DNA from: Sneathiellales bacterium
GTDB taxonomy: Bacteria; Pseudomonadota; Alphaproteobacteria; JANQFL01
DNA: 34,588 bases
Direction: 5' to 3'
Assembly (NCBI GenBank): GCA_028277845.1
Contig: JANQFL010000086.1
Span: 1-34,588, forward strand
Shown here: positions 25,474 to 33,361 of the stretch, piece after piece
Numbering within the stretch: the first letter of the stretch is position 1
Layout: each line of letters begins with the position of its first letter
Made by a program: the position numbers and the translations under genes
The notes under the pieces: generated by a model
The model's input: the letters and a program-made list of their open reading frames with translations, nothing else
What the model was told of the DNA's origin: nothing
Database searches by the model: none

Positions 25474-26271
25474 ATGACCCGCTCGAAAAACCCCCAACCG
25501 CGCCTTCGCGATGTGCGCATGGTCTACCGGCTGCTCTGGGAGTGCACGGAAATCGGTTCCGATTCCAACGCCTGGCGGACCCATCTCCTGGACGGCATCA
25601 GCGCGATCATCGGCGCCCGTGTCGGGTTGTATATGCACGTTCACGACCCGCTGCAGGAAACGGAGCGATTGGAGGCCTCCATGGCCAGCGGTTTCCTCGA
25701 TACCGACCATCTGGCCTTGTGGCAGCACTATCAGGAAAACGATGCCCAGAGGGAGGACCTGTACCACCGCTCCTACTTTCACGACCACCGTCCGCCGTTG
25801 CGCACGCGCGTCCTCGACGAAGTGGTGGCGCCGCGGGAGTGGGAACGCTCGCTGCACTACAACGAATACGTCCGCCCCTGCGGCCTCGGCGACAGAATTA
25901 CCTCGTCGTTGCGCCTGCGGGGTGTCGAAGACGCCCCGTTGCAGACACTGGTTTTCCATCGCCATGCCAAGGACGGTGATTTTGCGGCGAGCGCCAAGTA
26001 CCTGGTCAATCTGCTGCACCATGAACTGTCGGAACTGCTTGGCAAAAAGCTCGCCCTCCCGGCAACCCTGCACGATACCGGAAGCCTGCCCCCGCGCATG
26101 GCCCAGGTGCTCGACCGCTTGTTGAGCGGACACTCCGAAAAACAGGTTGCCGCCCAACTCGGCATCAGCCCCCACACCGTCAATCGCCATGTGCAGCGGA
26201 TTTATCAGCACTTCGGTGTGAACAGCCGGGGCAAACTCATCGCCCTGCTGAACGGTGAAAACCCGTCCTGA
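25474..26271 (+). CDS. LuxR-type transcription regulator
   Basis: A 265-residue regulator. The C-terminal LuxR helix-turn-helix spans about 204-262 (LPPRMAQVLDRLLSG, then SEKQVAAQLGISPHTVNRHV). The N-terminal 190 residues have no recognised receiver; no phosphorylatable Asp pattern or autoinducer motif is evident, so the signal is unknown. AGGATAAG precedes the ATG. It is convergent with the PEP-CTERM gene. The two genes are flanked by the original and the duplicated ppdK end, so they may have arrived or been rearranged together. Confidence 0.85.
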   Translation: MTRSKNPQPRLRDVRMVYRLLWECTEIGSDSNAWRTHLLDGISAIIGARVGLYMHVHDPLQETERLEASMASGFLDTDHLALWQHYQENDAQREDLYHRSYFHDHRPPLRTRVLDEVVAPREWERSLHYNEYVRPCGLGDRITSSLRLRGVEDAPLQTLVFHRHAKDGDFAASAKYLVNLLHHELSELLGKKLALPATLHDTGSLPPRMAQVLDRLLSGHSEKQVAAQLGISPHTVNRHVQRIYQHFGVNSRGKLIALLNGENPS

Positions 26272-26332
26272 GTTGCCGGCCCGGGGCGGTCCCCGGGACC
26301 GTTGTCGCGGTGGACGGTGACTGGAATCGATC

Positions 26333-26360
26333 GGCGGCGGCTCCGGAACAAGCCGCCGCC
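26333..26360. terminator. Strong hairpin between convergent genes
   Basis: GGCGGCGGCT (26333-26342) pairs with AGCCGCCGCC (26351-26360) around an 8-base loop. A second perfect 7-base stem lies at 26280-26297. Neither has a T-run, so they are only possible terminators of the LuxR and PEP-CTERM genes. Confidence 0.45.
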
Positions 26361-26389
26361 TTCACGCACCGCCAATAACGAGAAACGGC

Positions 26390-27490
26390 CTACGCCGCTT
26401 TCCGTCTGCGCACCCACCCGATGGCCGCCAGGCCGGCCGGGAACAGGGCCAGGCTCATCGGTTCGGGCACGACGGTCGCCGCGGCGACGACGTTGTGCGG
26501 GCCGTTTACATGCTGATAGAGCGCGTTCGGATCGGACGTCATGCTGCTCTCGAAAGCCAGGATGAAGTCGGTCACCCCGTCGGCCAGCGGAATGGGCCCG
26601 TCGTAGATCATGATGTCGGACGCCAGGGTGAAGGCGCCGGTCGACGGATCGAACAGAAACCCGTTCAGGATCGCCTGCATCATGGCCACGTCGTCGATGC
26701 CCAGCAGCGCGTTGCTGGTGAAATCGACCACCATGTCCTGCAGGCCGGCGCCGGTCGTGCCGACGGCGATCACCAGATCGAACAGCCGGTCCACCACGCC
26801 GCCGATTTCGAGCGTGGAACTGAACGTGTGGCGCAGCTCGTTCGACACCGCTGTGCCTCCGGAATTGAGCGCGAATGTCATCCCGGCATGCAGCATGCTG
26901 TAGAACGTCAGGTTTTCGTCGCCGGTGAGGCCGGTCGCCACGAAGGGGTCCGTCACGGTTGCCGTTGCAAAAGCGGGGATGTCGGTATTCTGCTGGGTTT
27001 CGACCGTCGTATTCATGGTCGCGGAGATCCCGGTCACCAATTGCTTGTCGATCACGACGAGACTGGCCGTCGGCCCGGTCGGTGTTCCGGTGAATGTCGC
27101 TTCCGCGTTGGCGTAATCCGTGACCCGGCAGCACGGGTCGCCGTAGGTGCCCGATGCATTGGCCGAATCCGTCTTGGTTTTTTGCCCGGCGGTGATTCCG
27201 GTCACGCCATTGGAGATATGGACCTTGTCCTCGGTCGGGACATCGAACTCGTCGTAATCCTCGTAGGCGTAGGCGGAGCCGGTCATGCCGAATTGGGGGA
27301 TCACGGGGAAATTGCCGAAGAATGTCGGCGACAGGGGCGTGGAGGTCTGATTGGAATCCCCCTTGTTCACCCCGACACCCGTGGTGCCGTCGGCCGAATT
27401 GTTGATGACCGTCGCCTGCGCCGTTCCCGCCAGCAAAAGACCCGCCGCAAGGCAGGCCATCCGCAGGGGCCCTGTAATCAGATTTGACAT
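26390..27490 (-). CDS. PEP-CTERM sorting-domain protein
   Basis: A 366-residue exported protein. The signal peptide covers about 1-26 (LAAGLLLAGTAQA). The body is beta-prone, with many Thr, Val and Gly and no catalytic motif. The C-terminal sorting signal is complete: VVPEP, a hydrophobic segment (SLALFPAGLAAIGWV) and the basic end RRRKAA. Such proteins are processed by an exosortase and often go to the surface or exopolysaccharide matrix. No exosortase gene is in this window. A second in-frame ATG at codon 11 is an alternative start; the ribosome sites are weak. Confidence 0.88.
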   Translation of the reverse strand: MSNLITGPLRMACLAAGLLLAGTAQATVINNSADGTTGVGVNKGDSNQTSTPLSPTFFGNFPVIPQFGMTGSAYAYEDYDEFDVPTEDKVHISNGVTGITAGQKTKTDSANASGTYGDPCCRVTDYANAEATFTGTPTGPTASLVVIDKQLVTGISATMNTTVETQQNTDIPAFATATVTDPFVATGLTGDENLTFYSMLHAGMTFALNSGGTAVSNELRHTFSSTLEIGGVVDRLFDLVIAVGTTGAGLQDMVVDFTSNALLGIDDVAMMQAILNGFLFDPSTGAFTLASDIMIYDGPIPLADGVTDFILAFESSMTSDPNALYQHVNGPHNVVAAATVVPEPMSLALFPAGLAAIGWVRRRKAA

Positions 27491-27663
27491 GGTTCTGTAC
27501 TCGTTTGGTTGTTTACGTCATGCATGCACCTCCGTTTCCCGGCCCGCGATCAAACCGATCCGGCCAGCCTGCAAGGCGCCTCCTAGTCCACGCCAATTCT
27601 AGGGAGCGGCGCCGTTGGTGGAATTCCCGTAAACACACCAACGCCCGGCCACCCGGATGGTGG

Positions 27664-27839
27664 GGCGCGGCTGCCTCAAGATCGGCATCTGTGGCGAACA
27701 CGGCGGCGACTCGGCGTCGGTGCACGTCTACGCAGAGGTGGGGATGGATTATGTGTCGTGCTCGCCGTATCAGATGCCGATTGCGCGGCTGGCGGCGCCG
27801 CGAGTGCGGATCGCGGGGGAAAGGTCAGGCACGGCGTTG
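27664..27839 (+). pseudogene. Diverged duplicate of the ppdK 3' end
   Basis: The frame reads [16 protein letters not shown]...[22 protein letters not shown]...GTA, matching the last 58 or so codons of ppdK (from about 25022) with many synonymous and several coding changes. The stop is lost and there is no upstream ppdK sequence. The level of change suggests a different ppdK allele brought in by transfer, or an old duplication. The similarity runs on past the stop into the RAYT remnant. Confidence 0.85.
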
Positions 27840-27857
27840 CCGCTCCGCGCTCTCTGT

Positions 27858-27976
27858 CACCGCCTACAGCGAAACGACCGGCACCCATCGTTTTCGTGAA
27901 TTCACCGAGTACCTCGGCATGCAATTGGCGACGGCGGGGGGTGCGATTCACTATGCTACAATGCGAAACCTGACCC
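27858..27976 (+). pseudogene. Second RAYT C-terminal remnant
   Basis: The frame reads [18 protein letters not shown]...ATMRNLTP, aligning with the end of the RAYT at 33362 and with the remnant at 25211. The order ppdK end then RAYT tail is the same at 25022-25340 and 27664-27976. Confidence 0.7.
27953..27976 (+). repeat. REP-like RAYT end, copy 2 (left border of the island)
   Basis: A 24-base end starting ATGCTACAATGCG and closing CCTGACCC. It equals the inverted end at 33312-33335 at 23 of 24 bases. Confidence 0.75.
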
Positions 27977-27983
27977 CAGCTAC

Positions 27984-28415
27984 GTGCTCAACATAGCGCT
28001 CGGGCAACGCAAGCCGCGCGACGTGATCCATCATTCAGATCAGGGATCGCAATACACGTCCGTGGCCTTTGGTCTGCGCTGCAACGAGGCCGGCGTCCAG
28101 CCGTCAATGGGACCCGTCGGCGACGCCTATGACAACGCCATGTGCGAAAGCTTCTTCGCCACCCTGGAATGTGAACTGTTCGACCGGCGCAAGTTCAAGA
28201 CCAAGGCTGAGGCCCGTATGGCCATCTTCGAGTTCATCGAGGGCTGGTACAATCCTGGCCGGCGCCATTTCGCCCTCGGATACAAATCCCCTATCGACTT
28301 CGAAAGGAGCGTCACTGAACGACTAGAATCTGCTAGACCGCAACTGTCCACGAAACCGGGGCAACTCCAACTCCAAATAGTGGCTAGGCTTGTTCGAAAT
28401 TATCCACAAAGTTAA
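27984..28415 (+). pseudogene. IS3-family transposase (OrfB) C-terminal fragment
   Basis: 143 residues matching the end of an IS3-type DDE integrase: VIHHSDQGSQYTS with the second Asp, NAMCESFFATLE with the final Glu, and GWYNPGRRHFALGYKSP. The first catalytic Asp, the N terminus and OrfA are missing. The frame opens at a GTG seven bases after the REP-like end, so the element is cut at that junction. The frame runs out past the element's right end. It is inactive by itself. Confidence 0.88.
28345..28369 (+). repeat. Probable right end of the IS3-family element
   Basis: The 25 bases beginning TGTCCACGAAACCGGGG and ending CAACTCCA look like the terminal inverted repeat of this IS group, from memory. 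No left-end partner is found in the window. Confidence 0.55.
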
Positions 28416-28536
28416 AGGGAGCTCTTGACCTACGACTATTAAGAGTAAAAACTAATAAAAACAAAATCTGACCGACAAATGCGGTGCGTTTGCTAGCAAA
28501 GCAACTACAAGACATCCCGGTCGGGAAGGGGGCGGA

Positions 28537-29460
28537 ATGAACAATAAGACACTCGCCATTTCACTCGTCGGAATTGCTCTTCTCGTCTTGGCCGCCGCGA
28601 TTGGTGTGATATGGGTTACTCCACTACAAAAAGAATCCTCAAATCTTTTGGGGGTGACGGAACAAGCATCCGAGGTCGACTTACCGGCCGGGCAGAAACT
28701 GGCTACAGCGGCCGATCACTCACGAACAACCGCAAGCGAGCCTAGAGGGCAAAGAAACACAGTCGCCTCCGATTTATTTGGTTGGGCCTTTGTTTCGCTC
28801 TCGATCATGGCCGTCGTGACGCTGGCAGCAGTGGTTGTTGCTTTTTACCTGTACCGCTGGAGACGAGTAGTTCTCGATAAACAACATCTCGTCGTTCCGG
28901 AAGAGTTCAATTCCTGGATTATCAAAGTTAGCGAGGTCTTCAATGATCTAGCCAAGCAGGTCGGCTCGGCAATTAATCGTTTCGAACTCCAGGGACAAGC
29001 AACGCACAAAGGCGTTGCCGACTTGACCGAAACCTTCATGACATTGCAAGGCGCGATCGATGAACGTGAAGCTGAAATCCGCCGGCTCAAACACGGTTAC
29101 GATGCGGAAATATTTAGAAAATTCGTTTCGCGTTTCATTCGCGTCGATCAAGCGGTTGAGGATTTCCAAAAGATGGGGTCGGCAGATCAATCCGACCTCG
29201 AACAAATCCGCCGTTTGTTGGAAGACGCCTTTGCTGAATGTGGTGTGGAGTGTTTCCAACCACAAGTCGGCGAAGATTACCGCCATGCGGAAGGGGTGGC
29301 GGACAATCCAAAGTCAGAGATGGTCGATCGGCCAGAAGAGGCGTTCAAAATCGCAGAGGTATTGGAAAGCGGATACTTGATTCGTGGGACCGAAAGTAAC
29401 GATGTCCTCGTGCCAGCTCGGGTAAAAATCTACGCCTACCATGAAAGGGAGGGTTCGTAA
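28537..29460 (+). CDS. Membrane-anchored GrpE-like protein
   Basis: A 307-residue protein. Two transmembrane helices (about 6-29 and 83-106) surround a polar loop; a basic patch RWRR follows. A coiled-coil-prone stretch spans 125-215. Residues about 225-303 match the GrpE head: LEDAFAECGVECFQP, then EAFKIAEVLESGY, then DVLVPARVKIY. GrpE is the nucleotide exchange factor of DnaK; here it would act at the membrane on the Hsp70 encoded next. The stop TAA and the next ATG share one base, so translation is coupled. AAGGGGG precedes the ATG. AT-richer codons than the flanking genes suggest transfer. Homology is by motif reading; a profile search would settle it. Confidence 0.75.
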   Translation: MNNKTLAISLVGIALLVLAAAIGVIWVTPLQKESSNLLGVTEQASEVDLPAGQKLATAADHSRTTASEPRGQRNTVASDLFGWAFVSLSIMAVVTLAAVVVAFYLYRWRRVVLDKQHLVVPEEFNSWIIKVSEVFNDLAKQVGSAINRFELQGQATHKGVADLTETFMTLQGAIDEREAEIRRLKHGYDAEIFRKFVSRFIRVDQAVEDFQKMGSADQSDLEQIRRLLEDAFAECGVECFQPQVGEDYRHAEGVADNPKSEMVDRPEEAFKIAEVLESGYLIRGTESNDVLVPARVKIYAYHEREGS

Positions 29461-30959
29461 TGTCCGCTTTTGTCGGGATCGATCTGGGGACCACCTTTTC
29501 CGCAGTTTCAACGATAGATGAAACTGGCCGGCCGGTCATCGTTCACAATCAAGACGGTCAGAATATTACACCGTCATGTGTCGCGGAGACCTCTGATGGT
29601 GTAATGGAAGTAAGTGAATTTGCTCGGCGTCAGTGGGGCAACGCTCCAGATACCGCTGCGGCACGCTTCAAGCGCGATATGGGAACGACGATTACCCATA
29701 CGATAAACGGTAAGGATTTCACGCCTACACAATTAAGCACATTCATGCTCAAGAAACTTGTGTCGGACGCTGAACAAACAATTGGTCCGATCGGTGAGGC
29801 CGTCGTAACGATACCAGCGAACTTCGCTCATGAGGCGCGCGACGCAACTATGGCTGCCGCGAGTGCTGCAGGACTGAATGTAAAATACATTATCAATGAA
29901 CCGACCGCCGCTGCCTTGTACTACGCATACAAAAACGGTGAAGAACTAAGCGGTATCTATGCTGTCTATGATTTAGGCGGCGGAACGTTTGATGTTTCGA
30001 TCATTCGCGTTGGCGGCCAAGATGTCGAGGTGCTCGCTACTAATGGAGTCTCCAAACTCGGCGGAGACGACTTTGACCAAGCGCTAAGAAAGATCATTCA
30101 GACTAAATACAAAGACCTTACGGGTGAGCTCCTAGAGGAAGACGATTTTACGATAAATGACGCAGAGGAAGAAAAGAAGTCACTGTCAGCTCGCAAGAAG
30201 GTAACGGTAAGGGTTGCACGGCAGTTGATCGATATCTCTCGCGAGGAGTTTGAAGAAGCAATTTCCTCCTATATCACACAGACGGAAATGCTTTGTGAGG
30301 CGACGCTTGACGAAGCGGAGATAGATGCGTCGGATATTCGGGGCATATTTTTGGTCGGCGGGAGTACGCGAATTCCGATTGTGTCGGAAAGCGTAAAAAA
30401 AGTCTTCAAACGGGATCCGACTGCCACAGTCAATGTCGATGAAGTGGTGTCCTTGGGCGCTTCCCTGTATGCGGCGTACAAGGGCGATCGCTCCAAGCTT
30501 TCAGTCGTACAAAAAAATGCCATCGAAAAAATCAATGTAAGCGAATCCACAAGCAAATGTTTTGGAACGATTTCGATTAGTCACGATGAAGCGCGTGAAA
30601 CACCAACTTTGACCAATTCTATTCTTATACGCAAAGGCGAAAAGATACCGTGTTCCGTGACTGAGTCGTTTTACACAGTATACGCGGGTCAAGAGGCGGT
30701 CGATTGCCAGGTCACCGAGTCGACAGCGGCTGAATCTGATCCTCGATTCGTCAAGATCATTTGGGAGGGTGAATTGACATTGCCCTCAGGGCGGCCAGCT
30801 CAACAGGAAATCCAAGTAACGTTTGCTTACGACGACAACCAAATTATGAAGTGCTCGTTCGTCGACGTCGAAACCAAACGAGAGACTAAGATCGATCTCT
30901 CCATGGCATCTGGAAAGGAATCTGACACAAGCACAATTGAAAAATTTTTAGTGGAGTAA
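29460..30959 (+). CDS. Hsp70-family (DnaK-like) chaperone without the lid
   Basis: A 499-residue Hsp70. The ATPase domain has GIDLGTTFS (6-14), NEPTAAALYYA (146-156), DLGGGTFDVS (171-180) and FLVGGSTRIP (297-306). The linker before residue 365 lacks the usual DVTPLSLG wording. A short beta substrate-binding part (about 365-480) is present, but the alpha-helical lid of full-size DnaK (about 640 residues) is absent. It sits between a membrane GrpE-like protein and a membrane TerB protein, so it probably acts at the inner membrane as a dedicated, not general, chaperone. The next gene starts four bases after its stop. The base composition is lower in GC than the flanks. Confidence 0.92.
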   Translation: MSAFVGIDLGTTFSAVSTIDETGRPVIVHNQDGQNITPSCVAETSDGVMEVSEFARRQWGNAPDTAAARFKRDMGTTITHTINGKDFTPTQLSTFMLKKLVSDAEQTIGPIGEAVVTIPANFAHEARDATMAAASAAGLNVKYIINEPTAAALYYAYKNGEELSGIYAVYDLGGGTFDVSIIRVGGQDVEVLATNGVSKLGGDDFDQALRKIIQTKYKDLTGELLEEDDFTINDAEEEKKSLSARKKVTVRVARQLIDISREEFEEAISSYITQTEMLCEATLDEAEIDASDIRGIFLVGGSTRIPIVSESVKKVFKRDPTATVNVDEVVSLGASLYAAYKGDRSKLSVVQKNAIEKINVSESTSKCFGTISISHDEARETPTLTNSILIRKGEKIPCSVTESFYTVYAGQEAVDCQVTESTAAESDPRFVKIIWEGELTLPSGRPAQQEIQVTFAYDDNQIMKCSFVDVETKRETKIDLSMASGKESDTSTIEKFLVE

Positions 30960-30963
30960 GGCG

Positions 30964-32211
30964 ATGGAAGGGATTCTGACAATTGTCGTTATCTTCGTAG
31001 GCTGGATCCTCTTCCGTATGTTCTTGTCCGCCAGCGCCAGAACAGTGGGAGCCGCTGCAAAAGCGGCGGTCGGCAAAGGGACTTTCTCCGAGAATATGGA
31101 GTTGGCCTTTAAAGGTATGGGGCCGATTGAGGTTCGGTTTTATCCAGGTCGTCTTGGTGACGACGAAGATGGTCCGCTATTTAAGGCGATCGAGATGAAG
31201 GGTCTTTTTCCCTTAAACTCAAGGAAAAATGTGGCATTCGTGACGTCTGTTTTTGATGAAACAGATGAGGAAATTGAACCAGTTTTGTCTCCCATTGAAT
31301 TATTTCAAGAACCAGAGACCGTCGTTTATCAATTTTCATCAGAAATTGGTCAAGTTGATCCGGAAATGGGATTTGTTAGTTGGTCCCGTATCGGTGCTGT
31401 CTTTCCAGACCTGTTGGAGCCGCCGTACGGTGGCCGGCGCAAGCTTGTCGCTATCCTTCGGTTAGTTGACATCAACAATATGCCGGATATCGCTTATGGA
31501 TTTGTTGATCCGAATCACCCGGGGGTGCTGTGGCAAACGGCACTTCGATTTGAATACAGCTTTGATGAGAAGGGCTATAGAGAAGCAGCGGAGCATCGTG
31601 ATCAGGCAAAGGCACTATCCATTCAGATTGGTATGGCCGTGGCTATGGCTGATGGGTCATTAGATCACTCCGAAGGTGTCGTGCTTAAGGATTGGATCAC
31701 CAAAGCGATTTCGCCATATTCCGGCGAGAAACGTGAGAGCCTTAAAACCTTGTATAACGAATCTATGACCAGGGCCTATGACGTTGGCCAAAAAGGAGAG
31801 CTCAGTCTTAGTAATCTGACGGAGCAACTAAACGAAATAGCCGAAAAGTCGGTCCGTTACGAAACCATCGAACTCTGTTTTGACGTGATGGCTGCCGACG
31901 GCGTCATGGACGCGGAAGAGGTGCGAGTTATTCGGTTAGTGGCCGAAGCTCTTGACCTGGACTTCGATGAAATTGAAAAAATGCGGGACCAAAAGATTGT
32001 CGGTCTTGATACAGATTTATCCCACCAAGCCTCAATCGAAGAGATTCTTGGAATTTCGCCCGACTGGGATAAGGAGCATATAAAGCGACATTTGAGAACG
32101 GAATTCCAGAAATGGAATAATCGCTTAAGTGCATTGGCGGAAGGCGAGGAACGAGATAACGCTCAGCGCATGCTCGACATGGTAGCTGAGGCACGAAAGA
32201 AATATGAATAA
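30964..32211 (+). CDS. Membrane-anchored TerB-domain protein with a degenerate J-like tail
   Basis: A 415-residue protein. One N-terminal transmembrane helix (about 4-21) is followed by an unrecognised beta-rich domain (about 50-205). Two TerB-type helical repeats (219-249, GMAVAMADGSLDHSEG; 301-333, FDVMAADGVMDAEEV) follow. Residues 357-415 read like a J-domain (SIEEILGISPDWDKEHIKRH, then RTEFQKWNNR), but the HPD motif is replaced by NN at 385-386. The plan is close to DjlA, a membrane TerB plus J-domain cochaperone. Without HPD, stimulation of Hsp70 ATPase in the usual way is unlikely. It overlaps the protease gene by eight bases. Confidence 0.78.
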   Translation: MEGILTIVVIFVGWILFRMFLSASARTVGAAAKAAVGKGTFSENMELAFKGMGPIEVRFYPGRLGDDEDGPLFKAIEMKGLFPLNSRKNVAFVTSVFDETDEEIEPVLSPIELFQEPETVVYQFSSEIGQVDPEMGFVSWSRIGAVFPDLLEPPYGGRRKLVAILRLVDINNMPDIAYGFVDPNHPGVLWQTALRFEYSFDEKGYREAAEHRDQAKALSIQIGMAVAMADGSLDHSEGVVLKDWITKAISPYSGEKRESLKTLYNESMTRAYDVGQKGELSLSNLTEQLNEIAEKSVRYETIELCFDVMAADGVMDAEEVRVIRLVAEALDLDFDEIEKMRDQKIVGLDTDLSHQASIEEILGISPDWDKEHIKRHLRTEFQKWNNRLSALAEGEERDNAQRMLDMVAEARKKYE

Positions 32212-33277
32212 CTTTGTATCTGCGGCGCGAAGATTAGCGGAGAGCATACGTTATTCCGGTGACATAATGCGTCACTATCTGGACAATGAGCAATTGGCCG
32301 CAGATCGAATTCTGGAATCGGTCTACCAAAACGATCTAAGCATATCTACAGAAGTGACGCCCGGCCTTGCCGATCGGCTAAGTAAAGTATGTTCTAGGTT
32401 GCGGTTACCGGACGAATCGGTGGTCGCGTTCGTGTATGCTTCACCCGATATTCAAGCCGAGTGTTTTTCGGGAGATTCTCAGTGCTGTTACGTGCGGTTC
32501 TCTTCTGCTTTGGTCGATTTATTGGACGCCGACGAGTTCATGTTCGTTGCTGGTCACGAGATTGGTCACTTTCTTCTTGGGCACGGCCTGGCGCGTAATG
32601 AAAGTTCACGCGATAGCGTTGAGTTTTTTATTCAACAAAGAGCGCAAGAGATTTCCTCGGATCGCCTAGGACTAATTGGTTGTCAGTCGCTAGAGGTCGC
32701 AATTCGGGCAATGATGAAAACTGTTTCTGGATTGAATGACGAACATCTCCGATTTGATGTCGGCGCGTTTCTTCGGCAATTAGACAAGACAACGACACCA
32801 AGTGGGAACTACCGTTCTACTCATCCCTCCATATTTGTTCGTTGCAAGGCACTATTGTGGTTTTCTCTCAACAGCGGATTCAGCCGTCGGAGCGGTGAGT
32901 TTAATAGAGAGGAACTGGCCAAATTGGATCGCCGCATTCAAATCGACTGTGACAGATATGTCGATGGTCCAGCACGCAAAGTCATCGCTAACGCTGAAGA
33001 AAATCTCCTTCTTTGGGTAGTCGCGAATCAGATCGTCGAAGATGGGGTATTGGACAAGAATGAACAAAAATTGGCGGCGAGCGTAATTGGTAAAAAAAAT
33101 CTTGAACGCTTGAAATCGTACTTATCAGAAATCTCGAAGTCAGATGTTCATGACGAAGTATATGAGAAACTTAAACAAGCTCGTGAAGAGTTGGAGCGAA
33201 TCATCCCTTCGAGATTTGAAGCTACTTATCGAGAAATTGAAGACAAAGTTTCATTGACTTTCAATGGGCCAAGGTAA
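32204..33277 (+). CDS. M48-type zinc metalloprotease with a TerB-like tail
   Basis: A 357-residue protein. The zinc site is HEIGH at 118-122 (AGHEIGHFLLGH), with Glu149 in QEISSDRLG as the likely third ligand; THPS at 206-209 is a usual M48 feature. No signal peptide or transmembrane helix is seen, so it is probably cytoplasmic or recruited to the membrane by partners, unlike membrane-bound HtpX. Residues about 264-305 (EENLLLWVVANQIVEDGVLDKNE) resemble a TerB repeat, as in the preceding gene, a likely docking link. It overlaps that gene by eight bases and ends the island operon. Confidence 0.8.
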   Translation: MNNFVSAARRLAESIRYSGDIMRHYLDNEQLAADRILESVYQNDLSISTEVTPGLADRLSKVCSRLRLPDESVVAFVYASPDIQAECFSGDSQCCYVRFSSALVDLLDADEFMFVAGHEIGHFLLGHGLARNESSRDSVEFFIQQRAQEISSDRLGLIGCQSLEVAIRAMMKTVSGLNDEHLRFDVGAFLRQLDKTTTPSGNYRSTHPSIFVRCKALLWFSLNSGFSRRSGEFNREELAKLDRRIQIDCDRYVDGPARKVIANAEENLLLWVVANQIVEDGVLDKNEQKLAASVIGKKNLERLKSYLSEISKSDVHDEVYEKLKQAREELERIIPSRFEATYREIEDKVSLTFNGPR

Positions 33278-33311
33278 CGATGTTTCTGACGCGGTCTTTA
33301 TAGCGCGTTCA

Positions 33312-33335
33312 GGGTCAGGTCTCGCATTGTAGCAT
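33312..33335 (-). repeat. Inverted REP-like left end of the RAYT element
   Basis: GGGTCAGGTCTCGCATTG and the bases after it are the reverse complement of the end at 27953-27976 except for one base. With that copy it frames 27977-33311. Confidence 0.75.
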
Positions 33336-33361
33336 CAGGCCGATGAGCCTATACTTCCGCC

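Noticed and set aside
28425-28453. Sigma-70 promoter before the chaperone operon
   Set aside because: TTGACC at 28425 is a fair -35, but no acceptable -10 lies 16-18 bases away.
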